Source of the DNA: JAVJRN01 sp040218415
Lineage (GTDB): Bacteria > Bacteroidota > Bacteroidia > Cytophagales > Cyclobacteriaceae
Reading direction: 5' to 3'
DNA: 64,000 bases
Assembly (NCBI GenBank): GCA_040218415.1
Contig: JAVJRN010000021.1
Location: 160,566 to 224,565 of the forward strand
Of the stretch, positions 26,944-35,638 are shown piece after piece. The translations under genes were made by a program, and so were the position numbers. The notes below the pieces were generated by a model. That model ran no database searches and had not been told where the DNA came from. It worked only from the letters and a program-made list of their open reading frames with translations. The stretch's first letter is position 1, and every line of letters starts with the position of its first letter.

Positions 26944-27588
26944 TTATTCTACAGGCACAAACCAGTCTTCTACCTCTTGCGGAATTATTCGCAGGATATT
27001 GGCAAGCACCATATCGATGATCAAGTTGGATGCTTTGTCATAGGACAAACCTGACAGTTGTTGAAATCTATTTACGGTCGTTTTACCTTCTCTGTCTATA
27101 TGTTTAAGCAGCAGTCTTTCCAGCTCCCCATATTGTAAAGTCTTTTCCTCTCCTCGCGCGGACAGCTTGAGGATCTTACGCATTTCTTTACTCGCCTGAA
27201 TGCTCCTATCATTTACTCTAACAAAAGCCTTACCGTAACGGTGATGTTTCTGCTCAAAAGCAAAATGCGGCTTTTTTTCACTTGGGTAAATAAAATAATG
27301 CAGTAATCCCATCTGCTCATTGAGCTTGATTATTTCAGCATCAAATCTAATTTCTGGTTTACAGAGTTCTGAAATGGCTTTTTTAAGAATAAAATCTTCT
27401 TCTTCAGGGTACTTTAAACCTGCGATAGTCTTGTTATCGTCAATGCCTATAAAGAGATGACCGCCATCAGTATTTGCAAATGCGATGATCTCTCTAATGA
27501 CCTTTTCAGGATGATTAAGCTTTCTTTTGAACTCTACTTTGGCATTTTCACCTCGGAAAACAAGCTTTTTAACGTCAAGAAGATTCAT
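26944..27588 (-). CDS. AlbA_2 / Schlafen-type ATP-binding domain protein
   Basis: 214 residues. N-terminal AlbA_2 domain (about 1-130) has the hallmark NAKVEFKRKL start and FANTDGGHLFIGIDDNKTIAG, which binds nucleotide in the Schlafen family. A short C-terminal winged-helix-like part (about 145-205, LLLKHIDREGKTTVNRFQQL) may bind DNA. Probably a transcriptional regulator or nucleic-acid sensor. It is upstream of the PIN-PhoH gene on the same strand. Confidence 0.8.
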   Translation of the reverse strand: MNLLDVKKLVFRGENAKVEFKRKLNHPEKVIREIIAFANTDGGHLFIGIDDNKTIAGLKYPEEEDFILKKAISELCKPEIRFDAEIIKLNEQMGLLHYFIYPSEKKPHFAFEQKHHRYGKAFVRVNDRSIQASKEMRKILKLSARGEEKTLQYGELERLLLKHIDREGKTTVNRFQQLSGLSYDKASNLIIDMVLANILRIIPQEVEDWFVPVE

Positions 27589-27800
27589 TTCAAAAGTGAT
27601 TTATTCAGTTTTCTGGTGTCCTTCCACTTCTGATCAAAGTGAGAGGCCATTCATTTTAGCAAACCAATACCTAGTACTAAAATCTCCATTTCAAAATATC
27701 AACTAAAAATAATTCTATAGAGCCGAACTTAAGATACTTTATGGTTGAAGCGCCAGTAAAATTCCTCCGATCTGTGTAAAAATAATGTGATTTAGCTTGA

Positions 27801-29324
27801 TCAATAATTATCCTCTTCCTCATCATCTGGAGGGCTTGGCATGGAAAACATACTACTCAAAAGATCTTTGAACTGCATGCCGCGCTCAAGTTTGTGCTTG
27901 CTGAGCATGCTGTGTTCTGCTAGTCCATGAAGTGCAAACTCCATCATAAAAAGCTTAAATTCCTTGGTCTGATCTCCATGTACTTCGTTGACCAGATCTT
28001 CTAACCCTGGTATTTGTAAAAGCTCATTTTCGTAATCTTTTTGATTAAAGTCATGTAGAATATCAACCATGTTTCCTTTAGAAAACCAATCGATGATATT
28101 CTTGTACGGATTTTTGGTTGTTTTACTTTTTCGCAGCGCTTCTGGGTCAGTGAAATATGTGGCAAATTGTCTTCTTAATGCTTTACCTACCAAATTAGCC
28201 GCCACGATACCTGGCCCTTCTTGCTCACCTTCGTAAACCAGTTCCACCTTGCCAGTAATCGCCGGAATGGCTCCCATAAGATCTGAAATCCTTATATGCG
28301 TTGCAGTTTCTCCTGATTTTAAAATTCGCCTTTCAGCGGCACTTACCATGCTTTCGTAAGCGGAGATTGTCAGTCTTGCAGAAACTCCACTTTTAGCATC
28401 TACATATTCACTTTCTCTCGCTTCAAAAGCAATTTGTTCTATTAGATCTTTTGCAATATCAAAAACTACAATTTGAGACTTTTGATCTTCTTCGAGGTTG
28501 GCTTCTTGCTGAGTGATCTTTTTTCCAATCTCAATGCTCTTTGGATAATGCGTAATAATTTGACTATCGATTCTGTCTTTTAGCGGTGTTACAATACTCC
28601 CACGATTGGTATAATCTTCTGGATTAGCAGTAAACACAAATTGAACTTCGAGTGGTAATCTTAATTTAAACCCTCTGATTTGAATATCGCCCTCTTGTAA
28701 TATATTGAATAGTGCAACCTGAATACGTGCTTGCAAATCTGGCAGCTCGTTGATGACGAATATTCCGCGATGCGATCGAGGAATTAATCCGTAATGGATG
28801 ACTCTTTCGTCAGAATAAGGCAATTTCAAACTGGCCGCTTTAATCGGATCTACATCACCAATTAGATCAGCAATCGTCACATCAGGGGTAGCCAATTTCT
28901 CTGTATAACGTTCACTGTGATGCATCCAGCTTACTGGGGTATCATCTCCGTGTTCTTTAATCAAATCATGGCTGTATCGTGAGATTGGCTTTAAAGGATC
29001 ATCATTTAAAACAGAATCCTTTATGATAGGAATGTATTCGTCCAGAAGGCTGGTCATCATTCTTGCAATTCTTGTTTTCGCCTGTCCTCTCAAACCAAGA
29101 AAATTGATATTGTGCTTCGCCAAGATCGCTCGCTCTATATCTGGAATTACAGTATCCTCATAACCCCAGATGCCTTCAAATACATTTTGACCTGCTTTGA
29201 GTTTGGCTATTAAGTTAGTTCTTAGTTCATCTTTAATGGAGAAAGGAGTGTAACCTGTATTTTTTAGTTCACCAAGCTTGGTGATTTTTAGCTTTTGTGC
29301 TGAAGTAAGAGACTTATAGTTCAT
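27801..29324 (-). CDS. MoxR/ChlI-like AAA+ ATPase
   Basis: 507 residues resembling the magnesium chelatase subunit I / MoxR AAA+ group. The P-loop reads GLRGQAKTR (Ala where Gly is usual in GxxxxGKT), and the Walker B region reads FVINELPDLQ (Asn where Asp is usual). Sensor 1 lies in VFTANPEDYTNRGSI, followed by an arginine-containing TPLKDRIDSQI. The length exceeds simple MoxR by a C-terminal helical region. It precedes the VWA gene on its strand by order (VWA upstream, 86-base gap); MoxR/VWA pairs act together as chaperone-like remodelers. No chelatase genes are nearby, so bacteriochlorophyll metabolism is unlikely. Confidence 0.85.
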   Translation of the reverse strand: MNYKSLTSAQKLKITKLGELKNTGYTPFSIKDELRTNLIAKLKAGQNVFEGIWGYEDTVIPDIERAILAKHNINFLGLRGQAKTRIARMMTSLLDEYIPIIKDSVLNDDPLKPISRYSHDLIKEHGDDTPVSWMHHSERYTEKLATPDVTIADLIGDVDPIKAASLKLPYSDERVIHYGLIPRSHRGIFVINELPDLQARIQVALFNILQEGDIQIRGFKLRLPLEVQFVFTANPEDYTNRGSIVTPLKDRIDSQIITHYPKSIEIGKKITQQEANLEEDQKSQIVVFDIAKDLIEQIAFEARESEYVDAKSGVSARLTISAYESMVSAAERRILKSGETATHIRISDLMGAIPAITGKVELVYEGEQEGPGIVAANLVGKALRRQFATYFTDPEALRKSKTTKNPYKNIIDWFSKGNMVDILHDFNQKDYENELLQIPGLEDLVNEVHGDQTKEFKLFMMEFALHGLAEHSMLSKHKLERGMQFKDLLSSMFSMPSPPDDEEEDNY

Positions 29325-29410
29325 GGTTAATTTATGGAGCGTTTAATTTGAAAAAGCAAAAAACGATTATTTAGCTAATTCAAACATGTTTTTATTTCCT
29401 GATGGTATAA

Positions 29411-30508
29411 CTAAAGATTCTTCCGTCTGTTTTTTTTGTAATCTTCAAAAATAAGATTTCCAAGACCTTTTAAGCTGCTGTAGTAAGCATTGCCATTATT
29501 CACCTCGGTGAATTCTCTGACAAACTGCTGTAAATAAGGATCCGAAGCAATCATGAATGTTGTGATAGGAATATTAATTCTTCGGCACTGCGCGGCAAGA
29601 TTCAAGGTTTTATTAAGAATTTTTGGGTCAAGACCGAAGCTATTTTTATAATACTTGATGCCTTCCTTTAAACAAGTAGGTTTACCATCAGTGATCATGA
29701 ATATTTGCTTATTCTTATTTTTTCTTCTGCGGAGCAAATCCATGGCCAGCTCAAGTCCTGCAACAGTATTGGTATGGTATGGGCCTACATTCAAATAAGG
29801 CAGATCTTTAACTTCAATCTGCCAGGAATCATTACCAAATACGATCAAGTCTAAAGTATCCTTCGGATATTTCTTTTTCACTAATTCAGCAAGAGCCATG
29901 GCTACTTTCTTCGCAGGCGTGATTCTATCCTCTCCATATAGGATCATGGAATGACTGATGTCAATCATGAGCACGGTAGACGTTTGGGTTTTGACCTCAC
30001 GTTCTCTAATTTCAAGATCACTTTCGGTAAGCATAAAATCGCCAATTCCATGGTTGATTTGGGCGTTTTTGAGGCTTTCTGTCAGCTCAATTTGTTCGGG
30101 TGAATCTCCAAACTGAAACTCACGAAAATCAGTACTCATCTCATCTCCCTGCCCAGAGTGATTTGTTTTATGGTTTCCTTTTCCCGATTTTTTGAGTTTT
30201 CCAAAGATTTCCTCTAAAGCACTTTTACGAATGCTCTGTTCACTTTTTGCCGTTAATTTAAATTCGCTTTTGCCAGTATCATCTGATATGTAGCCCTTGC
30301 TTTTTAAATCATCAATAAAATCTCCAATTCCATAGTCATCATTAGAAATATTGTACTGTTTATCTAGGTTCGTTAGCCAGCTCAATGCCTCACTGACATC
30401 ACCAGAAGTAACAACCATCAACTGTAGAAAAACTTGAAGCAGATTTTCAAAAGCTGATTTGTCCGGATCTTTATCCGGTATGAATTCTGTAAATCGTGTT
30501 CCTATCAT
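29411..30508 (-). CDS. VWA-domain protein paired with MoxR-like ATPase
   Basis: 365 residues with no signal peptide. The N-terminal half is helical (LLQVFLQLMVVTSGDVSEAL), with a Lys-rich linker around 100-120. The C-terminal VWA domain (about 170-350) has the MIDAS motif DISHSM, with the further metal ligands in the TVAGLEL region and ITDGKPT. It is the cytoplasmic metal-dependent adhesion partner of the AAA+ ATPase 86 bases downstream. Together they probably form a MoxR/VWA remodeling pair whose client is not evident. Confidence 0.85.
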   Translation of the reverse strand: MIGTRFTEFIPDKDPDKSAFENLLQVFLQLMVVTSGDVSEALSWLTNLDKQYNISNDDYGIGDFIDDLKSKGYISDDTGKSEFKLTAKSEQSIRKSALEEIFGKLKKSGKGNHKTNHSGQGDEMSTDFREFQFGDSPEQIELTESLKNAQINHGIGDFMLTESDLEIREREVKTQTSTVLMIDISHSMILYGEDRITPAKKVAMALAELVKKKYPKDTLDLIVFGNDSWQIEVKDLPYLNVGPYHTNTVAGLELAMDLLRRRKNKNKQIFMITDGKPTCLKEGIKYYKNSFGLDPKILNKTLNLAAQCRRINIPITTFMIASDPYLQQFVREFTEVNNGNAYYSSLKGLGNLIFEDYKKNRRKNL

Positions 30509-30713
30509 CTTCTATCTTTCTTTTTAATACTCCCTAACATATAACTTAAACAGAGCATAAGTCACCTATTTTCTTGAAAATGTGCCGTTAGCTTACCAAA
30601 GTATTTCTTTTTAACTAAAAACTATCTCGAATGATTTCAGACTCATCGAAAATATCGGGTAATTCCATGATTGATTTATTAAATTAGGAAAGAAGTTATA
30701 AAAACAATCAACC

Positions 30714-30884
30714 ATGCCTGGACACAAACCAATTTTCGTAGGGCTGATCAGTAGTATCTTGGTTTTCTTCAGAGATTCACTCTTTAAAGCTACAATCGAA
30801 CCAAAATCACCAAAGCTGAGACGCGCCGAGCGCATTGACAAAATAAAAAAGGATAAAAAAAAAGGGCTTAAAAAAAGCCCTTAA
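30714..30884 (+). CDS. Candidate small basic protein ending inside a terminator
   Basis: 56-codon frame. It begins MPGHKPIFVGLISSILVFF, has one short hydrophobic stretch, then a Lys/Arg-rich tail (LRRAERIDKIKKDKKK). The last codons and stop lie in the hairpin that terminates the opposite-strand hydroxylase gene. Codon use looks plausible for the organism and a purine-rich AGGAAAG is 20 bases upstream, but no homologue is known to me. It could be a real small membrane-associated peptide or chance. Confidence 0.35.
   Translation: MPGHKPIFVGLISSILVFFRDSLFKATIEPKSPKLRRAERIDKIKKDKKKGLKKSP
30855..30882 (-). terminator. Rho-independent terminator of the fatty acid hydroxylase gene
   Basis: Read on the minus strand: AAGGGCTT, 5-base T loop, AAGCCCTT, then 7 T. 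Stem at 30862-30869 / 30875-30882, a few bases after the stop at 30890. Confidence 0.85.
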
Positions 30885-30889
30885 ATATT

Positions 30890-31504
30890 TTACTTTCTTG
30901 GCATGGTGCCAAAAACGATATCCCAAAATGGAGACGAAACTCCAAATGCGTTATGCTGATCTTTGTAATGATGTAATCCATGATGCACCCAGAAAAATTT
31001 TAAAGAGTTTTTTGGAGGTTTGAACGCATGTACCATGTAATGCACCCACAAGTAACCCGCGTAACCAATCAAAAATCCCGGCAAAAAGGCAAAAACTAAG
31101 TTCCCCATGATTGCATGAAAAAGAAAGAAAAACCCTGTTGACAACAAAATGCTTAGTGGCGGTGGCATAGCCAATCTGTCTTTGTCCTTCGGGTAATCAT
31201 GATGTACACCATGAATCGTATATGCAAACTTTTCTTGTTTCTCCGTTTTTGGCTGCAGGTGAAAAATCCACCTATGCATAGCGTACTCTATGAGTGTAAA
31301 AGTCAGAATACCTCCGATAAATAATAAAGGAGCGTTAGAAACAAGAACAAATCCTTCCGTTAGTCCATATATCATTAAGCCGGTAGAAATTGCACCGAAT
31401 ATAATAAGCGGAATAGAGATGTGTGTACGAGTTAGCTTTTCTAAGATTGGATTCTTAAAAAGTGCCTTTGTACCATTAGCGTGTGGCTTATTTTTTAATT
31501 CCAT
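30890..31504 (-). CDS. Fatty acid hydroxylase / sterol desaturase family protein
   Basis: 204 residues with four membrane helices and the di-iron histidine clusters of the family: HRWIFH, HGVHHDYP, HYMVH and HHGLHHYKD. The size and arrangement are those of Scs7/FA2H-like 2-hydroxylases rather than carotenoid hydroxylases. Bacteroidota make sphingolipids and hydroxy fatty acids, so 2-hydroxylation of such a lipid is a reasonable inference. A good -7 box TACATTTG lies at 31533-31540 (complement). Terminator downstream; single-gene unit. Confidence 0.85.
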   Translation of the reverse strand: MELKNKPHANGTKALFKNPILEKLTRTHISIPLIIFGAISTGLMIYGLTEGFVLVSNAPLLFIGGILTFTLIEYAMHRWIFHLQPKTEKQEKFAYTIHGVHHDYPKDKDRLAMPPPLSILLSTGFFFLFHAIMGNLVFAFLPGFLIGYAGYLWVHYMVHAFKPPKNSLKFFWVHHGLHHYKDQHNAFGVSSPFWDIVFGTMPRK

Positions 31505-31532
31505 TGTTTAAATGCCTTGGATTTTAATATTG

Positions 31533-31540
31533 CAAATGTA
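31533..31540 (-). promoter_or_regulatory. Candidate -7 box (TAnnTTTG) for the hydroxylase gene
   Basis: TACATTTG on the minus strand is an exact match to the Bacteroidota -7 consensus, about 28 bases before the start codon. The -33 element is not clear. Confidence 0.35.
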
Positions 31541-31567
31541 AACTGCAAAAGTGTAATAGAAAAAATG

Positions 31568-32713
31568 CTATTGCGTTAATATGCTGCTTTGTTGTTCCAT
31601 TACTTGGTTGTAGAACGATTCATATTTAGAAAGGATGTTAGTTACGTCAAATTCTTTTGCCCTATTTAAGGCTCCAGTTTTAAACCTTCCAAGATTTTCT
31701 TTATCAAGAATGTGAATGGCCTTTTCAGCCATGGTCTTCGTGTCTCCCACATTACAGAGGAATCCTGAAATTCCATCCAGATTTAATTCGGGTAGTCCTC
31801 CGGCGTTGGTAGATATCACAGGCACTTCACAAGCCATAGCTTCGAGTGCCGCTAAACCAAAACTTTCCTTTTCGGAAGTCATTAAAAATAAGTCGCAAAC
31901 AGATAAAACCTCCTCCACAGCTTCTAGTTTTCCTAAGAACCTAACATCATCAATATTACAGAGCTCACGACAAAGCTCTTCTATGTTATGTCTTTCAGGG
32001 CCATCGCCGACCATCAAAAGTTTAGTTGGGATTACTTGACTGACTTTTTTAAATACTTCCACGACATCTTGAACACGTTTCACCTTTCGAAAGTTCGAAG
32101 TGTGTACGATAAGCATTTCACCATTAGGGCAAATTGCCCTTTTAAAATGATCTTTCTTTTGCTTTTTAAAACGATTCAGGTCAATAAAATTTGGTATAAC
32201 CTCAATGTGATTGGTGATTTTAAAATGCCCCAGCGTATCCTTTTTTAAATCTTCTGAAACGGCTGTTACGCCATCTGATTGATTGATTGAAAAGGTGACA
32301 ACAGGCTCATAAGTAGAGTCTTTACCTACTAGCGTTATATCTGTTCCATGAAGTGTGGTAATTACTGGAATAGAAATACCTTTTGACTTTAATATTTGCT
32401 TAGCCATGTATGCTGCAGAGGCATGCGGTATCGCATAGTGCACATGAAGCAGATCAAGTTTTTCATGTTCCACAACATCAACCATTTTGCTGGCCAAGGC
32501 AAGCTCATAGGGTGGATAGTCAAAAAGAGGGTATGATTTAACTGAAACTTCGTGATAGAATAAATTCTCGCTGAAAAAATCCAGACGAGTAGGTTGAGAA
32601 TAGGTAATGAAATGTACCTGATGTCCTTTCTTTGCTAAGGCCTTGCCCAGTTCGGTGGCTACAACACCGCTTCCACCGTAGGTAGGGTAGCATACAATAC
32701 CAATTTTCATCAT
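31568..32713 (-). CDS. bshA: N-acetyl-alpha-D-glucosaminyl L-malate synthase
   Basis: 381-residue GT4 glycosyltransferase, the first enzyme of bacillithiol synthesis (UDP-GlcNAc plus L-malate). The N-terminus MKIGIVCYPTYGGSGVVATE is diagnostic for BshA. The LHVHYAIPHASAAYMAKQ segment and the GT4 donor-site motif KESFGLAALEAMACEVPVIS, with its two glutamates, are present. Implies a bacillithiol-based thiol pool. BshB and BshC are not in the window. Start at either of two tandem ATGs (32713/32710). It follows the serine hydrolase gene by 34 bases on the same strand. Confidence 0.93.
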   Translation of the reverse strand: MMKIGIVCYPTYGGSGVVATELGKALAKKGHQVHFITYSQPTRLDFFSENLFYHEVSVKSYPLFDYPPYELALASKMVDVVEHEKLDLLHVHYAIPHASAAYMAKQILKSKGISIPVITTLHGTDITLVGKDSTYEPVVTFSINQSDGVTAVSEDLKKDTLGHFKITNHIEVIPNFIDLNRFKKQKKDHFKRAICPNGEMLIVHTSNFRKVKRVQDVVEVFKKVSQVIPTKLLMVGDGPERHNIEELCRELCNIDDVRFLGKLEAVEEVLSVCDLFLMTSEKESFGLAALEAMACEVPVISTNAGGLPELNLDGISGFLCNVGDTKTMAEKAIHILDKENLGRFKTGALNRAKEFDVTNILSKYESFYNQVMEQQSSILTQ

Positions 32714-32747
32714 TCAAAGGTAAACGCTTAATTTGTGATTTATGTTC

Positions 32748-35129
32748 CTAATTATTCCAATTGGCCAACATTGCCTCGTAGACGACATCTTGAATTCTCG
32801 TTCTCACATTATCACGATTAAGCTTATAGTTGTTGGCATTAGGATAAATCCTATTGGAAAGAAATACAAAAGTCATGTCAAACTCAGGATCAATCCAGAT
32901 CATCGTACCCGTAAACCCTGTATGTCCAAAACTAACCTGAGAGGCGTAGGTTGAGGTATTACTTATTTCATCGCTTTTTTTATCCCAGCCAAGCGCTCTT
33001 CTATTATTCTCATAATAATTCTGATTGAAATAGTTGATAACCCATGGTTCGAGATATTCATTACCATCATATTTACCTTCCTGCAAGAGCATTTGCATAA
33101 TCACTAGCAAATCGTGTGAATTAGAGAATAACCCTGCATGACCGGCTATTCCTCCAAAAACAGCAGCGTTTCTATCGTGCACTTCCCCCCAAACTTGCTC
33201 ATCCCGAAAATAATAATCGTACTCCGTTGGCGCTATTTCAAATCGGTCAACTCCATTGACCATCGGATTAAACTGTGTTGTTCTTAAGGCTAGTGAATTA
33301 TAGAAATTTTCTTTTAAGTATAGGTCAATTGGCTGGGCCGTAATGGCTTCTACTACCTGATGTAAAATCATAAAACCAATATCACTGTAGACATATTTCG
33401 GTATTTTTTCGTTCTCTCTGACCGGAGAACTCCTAATCCAGTTTTTAAGACTATCCAGCATCACCGGACTAGGTTTGAGTCCGTAGGATCTTTTATCATT
33501 TTGTTCGTCCTCATCGCTCGCATAATAAAATGATTCCAACCTATCGGCACCAATCACTTTTTTCCAAAAAGGCACGTATGATCTTAAACCAGCATTGTGT
33601 GATAAAAGTGAACGCAAGGTGAGATGAGCCTTGTTTGTGCCACGATACTCTGGAATGTAGGCCGCTATTCCACTATCGAGATGCAATCTTCCCTCCTGAT
33701 TGAGCTTCATCACGGCAAGCAGTGTTGCTGTAACCTTAGTAACAGACGCAATGTCATATATAGTCCTGTCAGTAACGGAAATCAAACTGTCGTAAGTCAA
33801 ATAACCAAAACCCTCTTCATAAACAATACTTCCATCAACAGATACGGCTATTTGACAACCTGGAATTGCGTGATTTTGAATGGCGTCTTTTACTATCGTG
33901 CGAATTCTTGATTGATTGACGCTATCTAGCCCAATCATTTCAGGAGGAGCATAACCTAGCTTTGCGCTACCAATAATGGGATCGTTGTAAAAAGCGGACC
34001 AAACTCCTTTTTTCACAGGAAGTTGACCAGACGCATCCGCCGCGCCAAATAATAATTGAGGAAGCAAATAATCATACAGCGGACTTTCTCTTGTAGTGAA
34101 TAGGCCTCCATCAATTTTTTCAACAAACGAAGAACCATATTTCATATTACCGATATAAATAACATCATGACCATCAACATTGACAGGGTAGTCATTTTCA
34201 TTTTCAATAATAATCGGTGTGAGCGGGTTGCGAATGTCATTGACATCACTGATAACATAGGCGTATTTACCAATCATTTGAACAAGTCGGCTGCTCGGAT
34301 TTGAGGAAAGCAAGCAAACTGTATCTTCCTTGATCGGCAGTAAATTTCGTTCTCTTTGTATTGGAATTATCGAAGCGCGGTTAATTCTCACGTCTAGTTT
34401 GCCTGAAAGCCGAACTTCGGGATAACTAGAAAAGTCAAAATTATTTCTGATAGATAACAATACTTTTTCGGAGTGTTCTTCAACACGAATCTTCTTGAGA
34501 ATTCTTGGCAAATATTTTTTAACCACTTCGAAGCTCTCGTCATTCATTACCAAGAACTTGTCTTCAAGGTAAGCGGCTTGTACTTCCTTTTTCTTATTGA
34601 AAAACTCAAAACTCAGGTCGTCATATTTTATGAAAAAATCTGGCTTGAGTTGATTGAGCATATCTACCAACTTAAACATCTGTATAGAGTCCGCCCCAAT
34701 TTTGGGTAATACGGCAAAGTCTAAATGATAATTTCGACAAAGCTTTTCGAGATAGTCAGCGTATTCAATAAGGATAGATTTGTCAGTGATCGATGCTAGA
34801 GTAAGAAGCGATGGCAGGTTCCTGATGTTATCTGGCGCAGGATTTAATCGTTCGTCAAGTTGTAGGGCAAACGGAGCAATGCTGCGATTTCCATAAATGA
34901 TAGACTCATAGGAGGTCATTGGTCGAGGCAGATAAATGGCGCCAATTTCATCATTTACCTCCTTCGCTGGCAATAAGGCATTATCCGCATGCCACCATAC
35001 CAGTTTTTTCAACTTCTGAATTGGCGACATATAATTATATATACTATCGAGCTCGGTAGTTGATAATTTATCTGCTCCATAGATATGAAAAACAGAAAGA
35101 ATAGATAATATGGTTACAAGAATGCGCAT
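32748..35129 (-). CDS. Serine hydrolase (class C beta-lactamase-like) with degenerate GH3 half
   Basis: 793 residues with signal peptide (MRILVTILSILSVFHIYG). The C-terminal part (about 410-790) is an active-looking penicillin-binding/beta-lactamase fold: SVTK (SxxK) in DIASVTKVTAT, YSD in YVYSDIGF, and HTG in FGHTGFTGT. The N-terminal part (about 20-400) tracks a GH3 beta-N-acetylglucosaminidase, from LDSIYNYMSPIQKLKKL through LPSLLTLASITDKSIL to RASIIPIQRERNLLPIKEDT. It lacks the GH3 catalytic segments (no KHFPGHG-type motif, no nucleophile Asp loop). Intact GH3-lactamase fusions are near 1000 residues. This points to a secreted peptidoglycan-processing enzyme whose sugar-cleaving half has decayed. 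Confidence 0.85.
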   Translation of the reverse strand: MRILVTILSILSVFHIYGADKLSTTELDSIYNYMSPIQKLKKLVWWHADNALLPAKEVNDEIGAIYLPRPMTSYESIIYGNRSIAPFALQLDERLNPAPDNIRNLPSLLTLASITDKSILIEYADYLEKLCRNYHLDFAVLPKIGADSIQMFKLVDMLNQLKPDFFIKYDDLSFEFFNKKKEVQAAYLEDKFLVMNDESFEVVKKYLPRILKKIRVEEHSEKVLLSIRNNFDFSSYPEVRLSGKLDVRINRASIIPIQRERNLLPIKEDTVCLLSSNPSSRLVQMIGKYAYVISDVNDIRNPLTPIIIENENDYPVNVDGHDVIYIGNMKYGSSFVEKIDGGLFTTRESPLYDYLLPQLLFGAADASGQLPVKKGVWSAFYNDPIIGSAKLGYAPPEMIGLDSVNQSRIRTIVKDAIQNHAIPGCQIAVSVDGSIVYEEGFGYLTYDSLISVTDRTIYDIASVTKVTATLLAVMKLNQEGRLHLDSGIAAYIPEYRGTNKAHLTLRSLLSHNAGLRSYVPFWKKVIGADRLESFYYASDEDEQNDKRSYGLKPSPVMLDSLKNWIRSSPVRENEKIPKYVYSDIGFMILHQVVEAITAQPIDLYLKENFYNSLALRTTQFNPMVNGVDRFEIAPTEYDYYFRDEQVWGEVHDRNAAVFGGIAGHAGLFSNSHDLLVIMQMLLQEGKYDGNEYLEPWVINYFNQNYYENNRRALGWDKKSDEISNTSTYASQVSFGHTGFTGTMIWIDPEFDMTFVFLSNRIYPNANNYKLNRDNVRTRIQDVVYEAMLANWNN

Positions 35130-35299
35130 TGCTTGAATTCCGTTTAACTTTGAACAGAATTTTTCAAAATATTTTACGTTTTAGGATGTAATGATCGTTG
35201 ATCTTTATGTTTAAGCGAAATATTAACGATATTATTCTACATAAGAGATTCAAAAAGAGGATTTTCAATACAAAAACCTAAAGTACTCAATTAATTATC

Positions 35300-35638
35300 G
35301 TGAAGCTTCCATCATTTATAAAAGTTCAGAAATACAAAAGATTTGAAATCGAGCCAAGATATTACGATCCTATAAAAGAAGAAATTGAGGAGCGTACCGC
35401 TCGCATTGCTCGAGAAATGAAAGGTGAAAATATGACCTACGTCCCCAGTAGGATCTCCTTCGAAAGAAAAGTAACCAGTGGATCAAGTGCAGGTTTTCTG
35501 CAAATGGCTATCGCCGCTCTATTGGGCTTGACTGTCGTGGGTTGGTTATACTACGGAAATGCTGTGTTTTATTTACTCTGGTTGGCAGCACCAGTTTATT
35601 TATATATAAGACTTAGAAGTAAGTTTTTTAAAAAATAA
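35300..35638 (+). CDS. Small membrane protein upstream of mutL
   Basis: 112 residues. The N-terminal cytoplasmic part is highly charged (FEIEPRYYDPIKEEIEERTA), followed by two closely spaced membrane helices (about 72-90 and 92-107). The start is GTG at 35300; no ATG is near. Its TAA is directly followed by the mutL ATG with no intervening base, so the genes are coupled. Function unknown; the RYYDPxKEE pattern looks like a conserved Bacteroidota family. Confidence 0.75.
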   Translation: MKLPSFIKVQKYKRFEIEPRYYDPIKEEIEERTARIAREMKGENMTYVPSRISFERKVTSGSSAGFLQMAIAALLGLTVVGWLYYGNAVFYLLWLAAPVYLYIRLRSKFFKK

